Assembly (NCBI GenBank): GCA_905196835.1
Contig: CAJJWN010000007.1
Coordinates: 31,608 to 95,607 of the forward strand
Direction: 5' to 3'
DNA length: 64,000 bases
Source: an uncultured Prevotella sp.
Lineage (GTDB): Bacteria; Bacteroidota; Bacteroidia; Bacteroidales; Bacteroidaceae
The notes beneath the pieces are model-generated. The model saw nothing but the letters and a program-made list of their open reading frames with translations. It was not told where the DNA came from and did no database searches. A program made the translations under genes and the position numbers. Below are positions 44,928 to 54,439 of the stretch, piece after piece (position 1 is the stretch's first letter; the number at the start of each line of letters is the position of its first letter).

Positions 44928-46067
44928 TTATTTCAATTGCTTGTAATAGACGAAATCTTCTGCGACCAGTTCGGGGTGGAATATCTTTACGAGGTCTCGT
45001 AGCACGAGGTCGGGATTCACCACGGCCGACTCGTAGTAGTCGTTGCCGCCGGCGGCATTCGTGCGGGCGTTGTTGTTATAGACGTATCCGTTGCGGAAGC
45101 ACCGGGTGTCGGTGAACTTCGGGCAGGCGGCTCGCAGTTCGTCGAGCGTGTTCGCCATACCCACATGCAGCCACATATCGACTTGCGAGGCCAGCAGATA
45201 CGCCTCTTCGAGGTCGATGGGCGCGGAAGCGTTTCCCGTGTTCTTCTTGTAGATGTAATCGCCTCCGGCATCTTTGATCAACCGGGCGACATAGCTTTCG
45301 GTCGAGGGCATGAACCAATTGTCGCCGTAAGGCGTGTTGAGCATCACTGAAGGGGCATCGATGGCTGCATCGGTTACTCGCTTTTTCAAAGCGTTATAGC
45401 GAACCGGAATCTCGGCAAACACTTTCTCTCCCTCTGTCCGTTTTCCTGCAACCTCCGCCAATGCCACCAGCCATTCGGCTTTGCCCAGCGGCGACTCTTC
45501 CAGGTAATCGCCGACATACATGAACGGGATGTTCAGTTCTTTCAGTTTCCCTTCCATCGAGCTGGCCCCGTTCACGCCGTAAAGCAGTACGAGGTCGGGA
45601 TCGAGCGAGAGCAGCAGCTCATAGTTAATGTTCCCCTCATAGCCCACGTCGCCGACGCTGTCGCGTCGTGCCTGAATATCGGGATTGGAAATGTAGTCGA
45701 TACCCGATACCCCGACCACGCGCCCCGTTTCGCCGATCGCGTCAAGCATGGCGATATGGGTCGAAGACATGCAGACGATGCGTCCGGCATTCCCGTTGAG
45801 TACCTGACCGGTGAAATCTTCGGGAGCGGCTTCGCCGTCACGGGCGATGAACAGGCACGTGGTAATGCTGTCGGCTCCCTGCCAAGGGTTCGTGACGGTA
45901 ACCAATACGCTCTTTCTGCTGTCAGCACCTTTTATGTTAAACCCCGAAGCGTATTCAGGTGTATAGGCCGTTCGGTTGAAATCGGCAAGTTTGGAACTCT
46001 TATCATGGCAGCCTGTGAATGTCAGTACAAGCAGCAATATCAGGCTCAGATTTTTCAATGCTTTCAT
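44928..46067 (-). CDS. btuF: BtuF-type periplasmic substrate-binding lipoprotein
   Basis: This 379-residue protein has a lipoprotein signal peptide (LILLLVLTFTGCHDKSSK; Cys near residue 20). The class III (helical-backbone) binding-protein fold is seen in GRIVCMSSTHIAMLDAIGET, VVGVSGIDYI, LLLSLDPDLVLLYGV and EEAYLLASQVDMWLHVGMAN. It delivers substrate from the outer-membrane receptor to BtuCD. Family members also bind haem or ferric chelates, but the context here points to B12. It lies 4 bases downstream of btuB. Confidence 0.88.
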   Translation of the reverse strand: MKALKNLSLILLLVLTFTGCHDKSSKLADFNRTAYTPEYASGFNIKGADSRKSVLVTVTNPWQGADSITTCLFIARDGEAAPEDFTGQVLNGNAGRIVCMSSTHIAMLDAIGETGRVVGVSGIDYISNPDIQARRDSVGDVGYEGNINYELLLSLDPDLVLLYGVNGASSMEGKLKELNIPFMYVGDYLEESPLGKAEWLVALAEVAGKRTEGEKVFAEIPVRYNALKKRVTDAAIDAPSVMLNTPYGDNWFMPSTESYVARLIKDAGGDYIYKKNTGNASAPIDLEEAYLLASQVDMWLHVGMANTLDELRAACPKFTDTRCFRNGYVYNNNARTNAAGGNDYYESAVVNPDLVLRDLVKIFHPELVAEDFVYYKQLK

Positions 46068-46071
46068 ATTG

Positions 46072-48162
46072 TTACAAATTTGTATTTACGGATTTCTTCT
46101 TATTTTTTCCGAACTTCGGGGTGATGCCGATGAACAGTTCGAAGTTGATACCGGGCATGGGGCGCGAGAGCACCGAAAGGTAGTCCTCGTTGAAGAGATT
46201 ATTGACTGCAAATTTCAATTGAACGTCCACCGGTTTGAAAAACAGGTTTTTCTCCAAGGAGACGTTGCTCATGAAATATTCGGGCAGGTGTCCTGTCAGC
46301 GTGTAGTCGTTGCTTGACATGGTGAAACGCTCCGAGTAGAACGCCCACTTGTAAAGGAACGCCCACGACCGCCACGACAACCGTCCTGTCAGCGAGGCGG
46401 AATGCTCCGGCACGTAGGGCAGCTGTTTGCCCACCGACTGGTCAGCAGGTGACATTTTCTCGCCCTCGTTGATAGAGGGTGTCCACGAATAAGAGCCGTT
46501 CAGGTCGATGAGCCAATCCTTTGCCGGCTGCACGGCCAGGTTCGCTTTGACCTCGATGCCGTAGGCGTGTACCTTCTTCACGTTGCGGGGCGAAAAGAAT
46601 CCTTTGGTGGTGGGCAGCCAGATAATCCAGTCGTCGATGTAGGAATCGAACCAGTTCACGCCGCCGTTCAACTTATAGGCATTTTCTTTGCCGACCTCGA
46701 AACTTACACCTGCATCGTAGCTGAAACCATGCTCGTTTCTCAGATTGGGATTGCCACCGGGCAGGAAATAGAGGTCATTCAGCGTCGGGAAACGGTAATT
46801 GCGTGAAACAGAAGCTTTGAGCATCACATTCCCTTTCGGAGAAATGATGCCGTCAATAAAAAAAGCCGGTATAAGTGGAGCCCACTCGGAACCGTACATT
46901 TCTTCTCGCAACACAACCGACATGCCAAGCCGGTCTATCGGTTGCCACTTGGCAGATACGGAGCCGGAAAGTTCCACGCGTCCTTTGTCATAGCCCACGA
47001 TGGCCTTGCCTCCGTCCTGCAAAATGATATTCTTGTCCTCACTGCGTACCAAATGCTGGTGAGCCGATACGTTAGCGGTGAAAAACCAACGTTTTGTTGG
47101 ACTGTATTCACCTTCAGCCTGCCCGTAGAACGTATTTACCTTGCTGCGCGAACGGGTCATCGACGCCCAGTTATCAGGTGCGACCTCACGCTTGTAGTCG
47201 TAGGCCATCCATGTGTGTATGTAACCGCCTTTCACGCCAAGTTTCCAATTGCTTTTGATATGATCCCACGAAAGGACACTGCGGAAAGTCTGTTCCCGCT
47301 GGCGGTTCTCGAAGTCGGTTGCATCTCCGTAGTCGGTCGTCAACATCGGAAGTTCCCGGTTGGAGTTGATATACCATGCGTTCAGGCCTAATTTGTCGCC
47401 TTTGCGGGTGTTGTAATAGACCTCTTGAAGCAGGTGCAGGTCCTTGAACGCCCCGGAGCGGTTGCGCTCTTTAGGGTGATACTGCCCGATGATGTTCTTG
47501 TCCTCGTCGTAGATGTTTATCTTCTTGTCGTGGTTGGTGTACTTGTAATCGTTGGGCGAGGAAGAATAGACCGCACGGGTGGAGATGTGCCACCGCTCGC
47601 TTCCGTAGGTGAAGCGGGCGAACTCGTCGAATGTCCGGAACGATCCGATGCCCTGCACGTACTGGGCGTTGAACCCTTCGGCAACGGTGGGGGTGGTACC
47701 AAGCTTAACCAGACCGCCCAGTCCACCGCCAGTCTCGTTCACCGATGAAGTACCGTGCAGCAGCGATGCGTTGTCTATGAAGTAGGACGGAATGGTGGAG
47801 AAGTCTGTCATGCCGAGCATGGGGTTGTTGATGCGCATGCCGTTCCATGTCACTTGCGTGTGTGAAGGCGACGTTCCTCGGAACGCGACGGTCGAGAGCG
47901 TGGCGCGTCCGTAGCTCTTGACGAATACGGACGAGTTGAACGTCAGGATGTCGGCCATCGAGAGGGCGATGTTCTCTTTCAGTGCGAGTGAATCGAACTT
48001 CGTCTTCTGCACACCGATTTCTTTCATCGGCCGATGTCCGATGACCGTGACTTCCGGTATGGTAAGATGCCAGTCCGACCGCTTTTTGCTTTCCGTCTGC
48101 TGCGCGAAGAGTGTCGTGGGGAGACATGCTGCCAAAGCGAAGAACAGATATAGTCTTTTCAT
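46072..48162 (-). CDS. btuB: BtuB-type TonB-dependent outer-membrane receptor
   Basis: This 696-residue protein starts at ATG 48162 with a signal peptide (MKRLYLFFALAACLPTTLFA). The frame open to 48222 overlaps btuG and is not used. The plug domain contains IALSMADILTFNSSVFVKSY, RGTSPSHTQVTWNGMRINNP and the NETGGGLGGLVKLGT segment; a 22-strand barrel follows, ending in a Lys/Asn-rich tail. It imports cobalamin with energy from TonB. In Bacteroides it forms a stable complex with BtuG, encoded immediately upstream with 13 bases between. No N-terminal carboxypeptidase-like extension is present. Confidence 0.9.
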   Translation of the reverse strand: MKRLYLFFALAACLPTTLFAQQTESKKRSDWHLTIPEVTVIGHRPMKEIGVQKTKFDSLALKENIALSMADILTFNSSVFVKSYGRATLSTVAFRGTSPSHTQVTWNGMRINNPMLGMTDFSTIPSYFIDNASLLHGTSSVNETGGGLGGLVKLGTTPTVAEGFNAQYVQGIGSFRTFDEFARFTYGSERWHISTRAVYSSSPNDYKYTNHDKKINIYDEDKNIIGQYHPKERNRSGAFKDLHLLQEVYYNTRKGDKLGLNAWYINSNRELPMLTTDYGDATDFENRQREQTFRSVLSWDHIKSNWKLGVKGGYIHTWMAYDYKREVAPDNWASMTRSRSKVNTFYGQAEGEYSPTKRWFFTANVSAHQHLVRSEDKNIILQDGGKAIVGYDKGRVELSGSVSAKWQPIDRLGMSVVLREEMYGSEWAPLIPAFFIDGIISPKGNVMLKASVSRNYRFPTLNDLYFLPGGNPNLRNEHGFSYDAGVSFEVGKENAYKLNGGVNWFDSYIDDWIIWLPTTKGFFSPRNVKKVHAYGIEVKANLAVQPAKDWLIDLNGSYSWTPSINEGEKMSPADQSVGKQLPYVPEHSASLTGRLSWRSWAFLYKWAFYSERFTMSSNDYTLTGHLPEYFMSNVSLEKNLFFKPVDVQLKFAVNNLFNEDYLSVLSRPMPGINFELFIGITPKFGKNKKKSVNTNL

Positions 48163-48175
48163 ATTGCCTCCTTTC

Positions 48176-49255
48176 TTATTTCCAACAAAATGCACCGGGG
48201 ATAATCCCGACATAAAATTCATCTATCAATTTCCCTTCGGGCGAGTAGCGGTAAATCATGCCCTGCTGCTGGTAGTCGATGGCATCGGCGATGTATACTT
48301 CCCCGTTGGCGGGGTTTACCGTCAGTCCGTAATAAATCGTGCCGCTGTATTCGAGGAACGGACGCACCGGCACATGGCTGGCTGTCACGTCCATGCTCCA
48401 AATGGCCTTGTTGATCCAGTAGAGTTTGTCCCTGTCGCCATTGAGCTGTACCTCCGAGGGCCAGTCGCCCAACTTGAACTTGAACTGCTTCTCCACCGTG
48501 AATGTCTCGGCGTCGATGCGGTAGAGCGACGGGGCTTCGTAACCGTAGGGGCTGCCTTCGTAACCGCCGTCGGTCACCGTCCACATCTTGTTGTACTTGT
48601 CCATGACCAGCGATGTCGGTTGTATGCCGACCTTCAGTTCATCGACCACTTGGTCGGTTTCGGTGTCGATTTTGATGATGCGGTTCTGATACGACCAGCA
48701 GTTGCAATAGACGTATTTGCCGTACTGCACCATCTGCTCCGTCGAGCCGCTTTCCATCGTCATGTCCGGCACTTGAATGTAGCCGGTAATTTCATATTTC
48801 TTCGGGTTGATGATGAAGATGCGGTTGTCCCACAGTTGGGTGACGTAGGCTTTTTCGTCGCTTAGGAAATGAATGTAGCGCGGCGAGGTCAGGTTCTCGA
48901 TGCGTCCCACCTCCTTGAAGGTGTTCAGGTCGATGGCGAAAATCACGTGGGAGTTGTTCACCACGACCCAGCCCTTGTTGTCGTAGATGGTCATCGACTG
49001 CGCCACGTCGCCGAGTTTCATGCCGTTGGCACGGAAGAAGATTTCGTTCTGTACCTGTTTGGTCGCAGGGTCGTAATAGGACAAGGTAGCATTGCCGTAC
49101 TGGAAGTTGCCCTCGTTGGTGATGAACAGTCCGGCTCCCGTGGCATTGAAGTCTTCTACGGCATCGCCGTAGTCCCACTTCATGCAGGATGTCAAGGATA
49201 GTGTCACTCCGACAACTACGCTCCATAGCAGATATTTCAATTGGTGATAGGTCAT
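48176..49255 (-). CDS. btuG: BtuG, surface cobalamin-capturing beta-propeller lipoprotein
   Basis: This is a 359-residue lipoprotein (signal and lipobox TLSLTSCMKWDYGDA; Cys near 24). The mature part is a YncE-like seven-blade propeller (GNFQYGNATLSYYDPATKQV, GWVVVNNSHVIFAIDLNTFK, IYYGLTVNPANGEVYIADAI). BtuG proteins bind cobalamin with extreme affinity at the cell surface and pass it to BtuB; gene order btuG-btuB is the same as in Bacteroides B12 loci. The CMKWDYGD lipobox region with nearby acidic residues fits surface export. An unusual hairpin lies upstream at 49281-49310. Confidence 0.9.
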   Translation of the reverse strand: MTYHQLKYLLWSVVVGVTLSLTSCMKWDYGDAVEDFNATGAGLFITNEGNFQYGNATLSYYDPATKQVQNEIFFRANGMKLGDVAQSMTIYDNKGWVVVNNSHVIFAIDLNTFKEVGRIENLTSPRYIHFLSDEKAYVTQLWDNRIFIINPKKYEITGYIQVPDMTMESGSTEQMVQYGKYVYCNCWSYQNRIIKIDTETDQVVDELKVGIQPTSLVMDKYNKMWTVTDGGYEGSPYGYEAPSLYRIDAETFTVEKQFKFKLGDWPSEVQLNGDRDKLYWINKAIWSMDVTASHVPVRPFLEYSGTIYYGLTVNPANGEVYIADAIDYQQQGMIYRYSPEGKLIDEFYVGIIPGAFCWK

Positions 49256-49280
49256 ACCGTTATTTTTATAGTTAATCCCC

Positions 49281-49310
49281 GGTAGTCTTACCTTACGGTA
49301 AGCATACCGA
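49281..49310 (-). other. Stem-loop between the repeat-rich lipoprotein gene and btuG
   Basis: CGGTA-GT-CTTACC pairs with GGTAAG-CA-TACCG around TTAC. There is no T-run. It could be an RNA-processing or stability element inside the operon. Base composition changes at this point. Confidence 0.6.
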
Positions 49311-49340
49311 GGATTGGCAGAAAACTTATTGTTTGGTTAT

Positions 49341-51395
49341 CTATTCGGCAGGCTTGTACTTCCCGTCTTTCATATCTTGGTATGTGGGGTTATAAGCACA
49401 TTCTCTGACAGACCATTGAGATTCTCCTGTTAGAACATTGTTTTCAAACAGGTATTTGAAAGAACTGAAATCGCTAACATCTCCTTGCCCGCTTATACTA
49501 ATCCCTTTTACTGATTTGAGACCTGAAAAATCAATGGACAAAATACCATTAGAACCAAAATCAGAATACGGGCATGTTATTGAAAGATTTTCGGATATTG
49601 ATTCAACGGTAGGATAAGACACCTCATCAGCCGTCATACCCCATACAACAGTAGATGTTACAATATTAAACAGTCCGTTTATCGTTTTTAATTTGGGACA
49701 TAAAATATTAGTAACATCAATCTTAAACTCAATTTGTGTATTTGCTCCATCCGTCCCAATGCTTTCCAAACTGGTAAACTCAATATCATTCTTAAGAAAA
49801 TCAGTCGTAACCGAACATGAACCGAGAATTTTTTTCAATGACGGGAAGGTAATATTATTTGCATTCGTATTATTTTCTAATGTTAAAGTACCTCCTATTT
49901 CCTGCAATTTAGGAAATTCAATTTCCGCACCCGTATCAACACTTCCCGAATTCAATGCAATAGTCATATTTCCTGCCACACGAATAAATGGCATAACAAA
50001 TTCTTTTACATAAAAATAATCTTTGCATTGGAAGTCGCCCTCTATATTTGAGATTCCCTCAAGAGTCAATTCGGTCAATCGACAATTTTTAGGAAGCAGA
50101 AGAAGGCTACCGTTAAATGTTTCCGAACCTACGATTTTATTTAGTTGCTTACATTGTAGGGTAAGTGTATTCCCGTTAAAATTTATCTGGGACAAATCCA
50201 GTTCTTCTATGAGCAGATTACTTAAAGTCATATCACCGAGTACATCTTTCAAAGAAGATATATTAAACTTATTGACTTTATTCGCATCCACACTGGTCTC
50301 TCCGCAGGAAATAAGACCGGGAAGTTCAACAATGGAAATCTCTTTGCAATTTTTTATAGTCAGTCCTCCAACCGAATGTAATTCGGTCATTGCAAGACTT
50401 CCGATGGAGGACATATCGGAGAATGAGGCAGTACCGGCCACACTTTCCAATGCCGGTAGATAAATTCCTTGCAGTTTGGGAAAATATTGGACTGTAAGTT
50501 CATTCCCGACCCGTTTGAGCGCTGAGAAAACAATGGCTTCGGTTGTCGCTGATTCTTTTTGTGCTACCGAACCTTTGACAATTAAGGAAGCTCCGACAGA
50601 TTCAACGGCATTTGCATCCAAATCAAGCAAAGCATCGGAGGTTATATACATATCCTCACCAATGAACTCGACTTTGGGTATGGATATTTTTTCAATGACA
50701 GAACTGTTAACGACAAAATCGCCGGTCACTCCAAGCAAAGAGGGCAGATTAACCGTTTTGAGCGTTATGTTTTTACTGGTAGAAGTTGTCGATCCTAATT
50801 TGAAACTTCCGAGTTGTTCCAGATTATCCAACCCCGTCAAATCCGCTCCTTTGTAAGACGGATTGATAACAAGAGAGTTACTGATTTGTTTCAGGTTGGC
50901 AAGTCCGTCCAGATTGGTGATTTCTTCTCCGTCTGCCGTTCCGATGGTCAGGCTGCCTTCGATTTTGTTTATTCCTGTCTTGGCAAAATTATCCACCTCG
51001 GATTGCGTGGCAAGTACCACGCTGCCGCTCTGTTCGATGTCTGCATATTGATAAGTATAGGAATATACTTTGCTCTCCTGCATTCTGGAGGTGACTACGA
51101 ATTTCCATTCATTTTCCCAATCCTCTATGGTTGATGGATTCGGGTTAATAGAGGCTCCCTCGCAAAGGGCATACTCTACGGTAGCCCCTTTCAGACTGGT
51201 ATTATAAGGTATCTCAACTGTAATCTTGTCCCCGACTATCATGGCTTGATAGGTAATGCCATCTACAGTTAGAGCAAACTCGGAGATGAAGTGATCCTTG
51301 CCGTCTATTCCGCTTACTTCAGGGTCGTCATCACTACATGCAGCAAGGCAGAGCGTAGCGAAACAGAATAGGATGAAATGATATATTTTGTTCAT
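49341..51395 (-). CDS. Surface lipoprotein with leucine-rich/receptor-L-like repeats
   Basis: This 684-residue lipoprotein (lipobox ATLCLAACSDDDPEVSG with an acidic export-type stretch after the Cys, so probably surface-exposed) opens with a beta-sandwich-like region (HFISEFALTVDGITYQAMIV). The rest is a long array of irregular ~22-24-residue repeats of the pattern L.I..N..LK.I..L (TNLDGLANLKQISNSLVIN, FPKLQGIYLPALESVAGTAS, FPKLQEIGGTLTLENNTNAN), as in receptor-L or BspA-like solenoids. It has lower GC than btuG onward. It lies inside the riboswitch-led locus and may be a B12-capture or partner protein, but that is inference. Confidence 0.78.
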   Translation of the reverse strand: MNKIYHFILFCFATLCLAACSDDDPEVSGIDGKDHFISEFALTVDGITYQAMIVGDKITVEIPYNTSLKGATVEYALCEGASINPNPSTIEDWENEWKFVVTSRMQESKVYSYTYQYADIEQSGSVVLATQSEVDNFAKTGINKIEGSLTIGTADGEEITNLDGLANLKQISNSLVINPSYKGADLTGLDNLEQLGSFKLGSTTSTSKNITLKTVNLPSLLGVTGDFVVNSSVIEKISIPKVEFIGEDMYITSDALLDLDANAVESVGASLIVKGSVAQKESATTEAIVFSALKRVGNELTVQYFPKLQGIYLPALESVAGTASFSDMSSIGSLAMTELHSVGGLTIKNCKEISIVELPGLISCGETSVDANKVNKFNISSLKDVLGDMTLSNLLIEELDLSQINFNGNTLTLQCKQLNKIVGSETFNGSLLLLPKNCRLTELTLEGISNIEGDFQCKDYFYVKEFVMPFIRVAGNMTIALNSGSVDTGAEIEFPKLQEIGGTLTLENNTNANNITFPSLKKILGSCSVTTDFLKNDIEFTSLESIGTDGANTQIEFKIDVTNILCPKLKTINGLFNIVTSTVVWGMTADEVSYPTVESISENLSITCPYSDFGSNGILSIDFSGLKSVKGISISGQGDVSDFSSFKYLFENNVLTGESQWSVRECAYNPTYQDMKDGKYKPAE

Positions 51396-51403
51396 AATGA
51401 ATT

Positions 51404-53179
51404 TTATTTGTCGTTATTGTTGTTTTCATCACAGAACTTGAAAACTTCCGTGGAATTTTCCCCTAACCATCCGGCTTTTACATTGACTCCGGTCTGCACC
51501 TTGATAAAGTCGATATGGGAAAGGTTTGCAGGTGTACCGTCGATATTGACTGCATCGGAAATCTTAAAATAGTTTCCAAGTGCTCCCGCGTTAGGATTGT
51601 CTTTATTGGGCATATCATCACCAATATTATCGGCATATCCCCATCCGAACGGATTATTGGACCACATGCCTGTCGACGGGCTTTGTTCGGTACGTGCTTT
51701 CAGGCATGTGCCGTATAACGTATAGGAATCCGCTTCAATCCACAAAGGATAATAAAACTCTTGCGGGTGATAGTTGCCGAGACGGTCAATCGCTCCTTTA
51801 TTTCCCTTGTTGTCCTGCCATTGAGTATCCATGTTGGGACCGGGACGGAAATAAGTTACGGCATAGTCCTGAATGGTTTCGGGTTTTCCATATTCAGAAC
51901 CCTTCAGTTCATACCATTCATCGTTGGGCAAGCCGTCTCCATTGACATCTTGCATTACCCATACAATGCCCGGTTCATTTGACGAATCAAAGGCATTTCC
52001 TTTGATGGAAAAATCATAACCGCCTTTGTTTTCGATACTGTGGTCGAATCCTACTACGATATATCCTCCCCAACCTCCAAGAGAAACATATTGTTCATTA
52101 TCAAGACGTTTTTGTGCGTAAGCACAGGCTGCTTCGTGCGTGCTTTCCCCATTGAAACCTGCTGTATTCGTTTCGTTTACGAATTGTCCCGGAGCCGGAA
52201 CAAATTCATATACTTTATTGCTGTAAATGGAATTTCCGGCAGCAAAAGGTCTTTTTCCGGCCGCTTCACAACATTTCACCGGAATATTGACACTGACTTC
52301 ATCGACACCGGAAACAGCAATATTACGAGTGAGGGTTGCTTTTGTTATTTGATTATCGTATTTCACGGTAAAAGTAAGCGTGTGTTCTCCGGTTTTAGAG
52401 GGTTTGAAACCGTAAACCAAGGAATTGGCTCCCTCAATCGGTTGCCCGTCCAAAATCCATTGATAAGAAGGCTCGGCACTTATTGATACAAAGGGGCGGA
52501 CAAACAAAGTACGTCCTAATTCTACGTATTTGGTATTATCCTCGGTGAAATATAAAGATGACGGAACTACGATTTCAATTGGAAGTTTATCGACAACCTC
52601 AATAGAAACTGTCTTCTCTGATTGTCCGTCTTCATTCGCTACAGTTAAAGTCAGTTCATAAGTTCCCAACTCATCTTGCTTGAATGTATAAGTATTTTCA
52701 GTTCCGACTTCGTTCCCGTTAAGAGTCCACAAATAAGTAGCTCCTTCTGCATTTTGAATGTCGGGAGTAAGGATATATTCACGTCCTGCGACAACTTTAA
52801 GCCCTATAGAGGGGGTTACCAATGAAATGACGGGCGGAGCCAATTCATTGACATCCACACGAATTTCTTCCTCTGTGCTGGCATCCCTCGTATCCACACG
52901 CAGGGTAACGTAATACGAACCGCATTCGTTGAAAATGTATTTCAATTGAGGCTCATCGGAAATGATACGACCGTTGCATTTCCATGAATAAACGGCGTAA
53001 TCGACATTCTGATAGGTCGGCTCAATAACGACCTCTTTTCCTATCTTTACAACATAGATTCCGTCTTCGCTGTCCAATTCAATGACAGGAGGCACGGTCA
53101 CGTCCTGCGATATTTCTTCGTCTTTGTTGCATGCAAATAGAAATATCGTCAAGGAGAATAAAAGCAAATACTTCTTCAT
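51404..53179 (-). CDS. PKD-domain cell-surface lipoprotein
   Basis: This 591-residue lipoprotein starts at ATG 53179 (MKKYLLLFSLTIFLFACNKDEE; lipobox Cys near 17 with acidic residues after it). Three PKD-like domains follow (VDYAVYSWKCNGRIIS, EGATYLWTLNGNEVGTENTY, AEPSYQWILDGQPIEGANSL). The C-terminal ~280 residues form a distinct domain (YVSLGGWGGYIVVGFDHSIE, VMQDVNGDGLPNDEWYELKG) with Gly/Asp-rich, possibly calcium-binding loops. Similar PKD proteins occur in Bacteroidetes B12 loci; direct B12 binding is unproven. It lies 8 bases upstream of the repeat-rich lipoprotein gene. Confidence 0.8.
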   Translation of the reverse strand: MKKYLLLFSLTIFLFACNKDEEISQDVTVPPVIELDSEDGIYVVKIGKEVVIEPTYQNVDYAVYSWKCNGRIISDEPQLKYIFNECGSYYVTLRVDTRDASTEEEIRVDVNELAPPVISLVTPSIGLKVVAGREYILTPDIQNAEGATYLWTLNGNEVGTENTYTFKQDELGTYELTLTVANEDGQSEKTVSIEVVDKLPIEIVVPSSLYFTEDNTKYVELGRTLFVRPFVSISAEPSYQWILDGQPIEGANSLVYGFKPSKTGEHTLTFTVKYDNQITKATLTRNIAVSGVDEVSVNIPVKCCEAAGKRPFAAGNSIYSNKVYEFVPAPGQFVNETNTAGFNGESTHEAACAYAQKRLDNEQYVSLGGWGGYIVVGFDHSIENKGGYDFSIKGNAFDSSNEPGIVWVMQDVNGDGLPNDEWYELKGSEYGKPETIQDYAVTYFRPGPNMDTQWQDNKGNKGAIDRLGNYHPQEFYYPLWIEADSYTLYGTCLKARTEQSPSTGMWSNNPFGWGYADNIGDDMPNKDNPNAGALGNYFKISDAVNIDGTPANLSHIDFIKVQTGVNVKAGWLGENSTEVFKFCDENNNNDK

Positions 53180-53250
53180 TATATTTATAATTTTAACGCT
53201 GAAATTCCCTTGAAGAAAGTATTTAATTTCAATCTCCATTGGGATATAAT

Positions 53251-53297
53251 AAAAAGGGGCAAATACTTAGCATTTGTCGTTAAAAAGCATTTGCCCC
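53251..53297 (-). terminator. Internal terminator after the first gene of the B12 locus
   Basis: On the minus strand GGGGCAAAT-GCTT pairs with its complement (53289-53297 with 53256-53264) and is followed by TTTTTATT. It follows the DUF4465 gene stop by about 10 bases and precedes the PKD gene, so most transcripts probably end after the first gene, unless anti-termination or a second promoter acts. Confidence 0.75.
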
Positions 53298-53306
53298 AAA
53301 TTCATG

Positions 53307-54275
53307 TTATTCGTTTACGGTTACATCAATATCGTCTATGGCAACGTAAGCAGGAGTGTTCAATCCGTATGCGCTTGAATCGCTTCCTTTAAAATTGATA
53401 GCTACAGTACATACGCTGTCACCTAAACCGCTTAAGTCCACTTGGCTCCAACCAGTACGGATTTGATTGGCCAAGCCTGATTCTGCATCCTTACTGGAAT
53501 CGAAGTTTGCCAAATAGTATTCTACTTCCTTACCTGTAGGTTTACCCGTCGCATCCAACGCAACAAATACCACCTTAAACCATCCTTTTTGTGCCGACAA
53601 AGAGCCTTGTGTAAACGAGTTGCCATCCTTCATGACCAAGTAGGTATAAGTTGTATTGCAGACCCATACACTGTTGAATTTGCCATATTTCGGTGTACCC
53701 TTAACTGGCTTCTTTGGAATTTCGACTTTATATCCGGTTGCATTGGTCAAGTAAATCTTGGCGCACTTGTCATAGGTTGCTCCCGCATCATTGTATGAAT
53801 CGCTATAACCGAAAGCAACGGCAAAATTTTTACCGCTATGACCGCCATTCTTATCATAAACGCTACATTGATTCTCATAATCACCCTGTGTCAGATTATG
53901 GAAATTAGAGATGGCAAAACCACCATTCCAAAACTCATATTCCCAAGGCTGTCCGCTTACCCATTCTTGTTCCAAATAGTTAATCGGGAACTGAATGTAC
54001 GTACCGGTTTGCCCGATTTGAGTGATGTAGCCGGTCGTTACCTGCTTGCCGTTGGCCGTGGCAGAATAGAGATTGTTTCCATACTGGTCAGAAGCCATTA
54101 CGCTGGAAGGTACGTTATCAAAATTGATAAGCGCATTGGTAGAACTTATCGCGCGGGTTTGAATCGCACTCTCCTCATACGGAGCAAGGAAGTCATCATC
54201 GGACGAACATCCTGTGAACACTGCGGCGGCCATTGCTACAACAGCCATTGCCAAGAATTTAAGATTCTTTTTCAT
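53307..54275 (-). CDS. DUF4465 lipoprotein, BtuH-like cobalamin-binding surface protein
   Basis: This is a 322-residue lipoprotein (MAAAVFTGCSSDDDFLAPYE; Cys near 23 followed by an acidic stretch typical of surface export). The mature domain is of the DUF4465 type (TNALINFDNVPSSVMASDQY, YEFWNGGFAISNFHNLTQGD, NFAVAFGYSDSYNDAGATYD, AYVAIDDIDVTVNE). Proteins of this kind in Bacteroides B12 loci (BtuH) bind cobalamin at the cell surface. It is the first gene after the cobalamin riboswitch and is cut off from the rest by a terminator, which suggests higher output than the downstream genes. Confidence 0.82.
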   Translation of the reverse strand: MKKNLKFLAMAVVAMAAAVFTGCSSDDDFLAPYEESAIQTRAISSTNALINFDNVPSSVMASDQYGNNLYSATANGKQVTTGYITQIGQTGTYIQFPINYLEQEWVSGQPWEYEFWNGGFAISNFHNLTQGDYENQCSVYDKNGGHSGKNFAVAFGYSDSYNDAGATYDKCAKIYLTNATGYKVEIPKKPVKGTPKYGKFNSVWVCNTTYTYLVMKDGNSFTQGSLSAQKGWFKVVFVALDATGKPTGKEVEYYLANFDSSKDAESGLANQIRTGWSQVDLSGLGDSVCTVAINFKGSDSSAYGLNTPAYVAIDDIDVTVNE

Positions 54276-54439
54276 AACTCAATTATTAAAAGTTAAACAA
54301 AAAAGTTTAATTACACATTCGTTTTCCTTGCGATAGATTTGCAACGAATGAGAAATCGGTTATCAAAAAGAATATTAGGTGTCTTTGGACGAGCCTCTGT
54401 TCATTTTAATCTAATGCCAATTATCCCGTGGTCACTAAA

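Noticed and set aside
53838-54296. Plus-strand frame opposite the DUF4465 gene
   Set aside because: It is antisense to a lipoprotein gene led by a riboswitch; no support.
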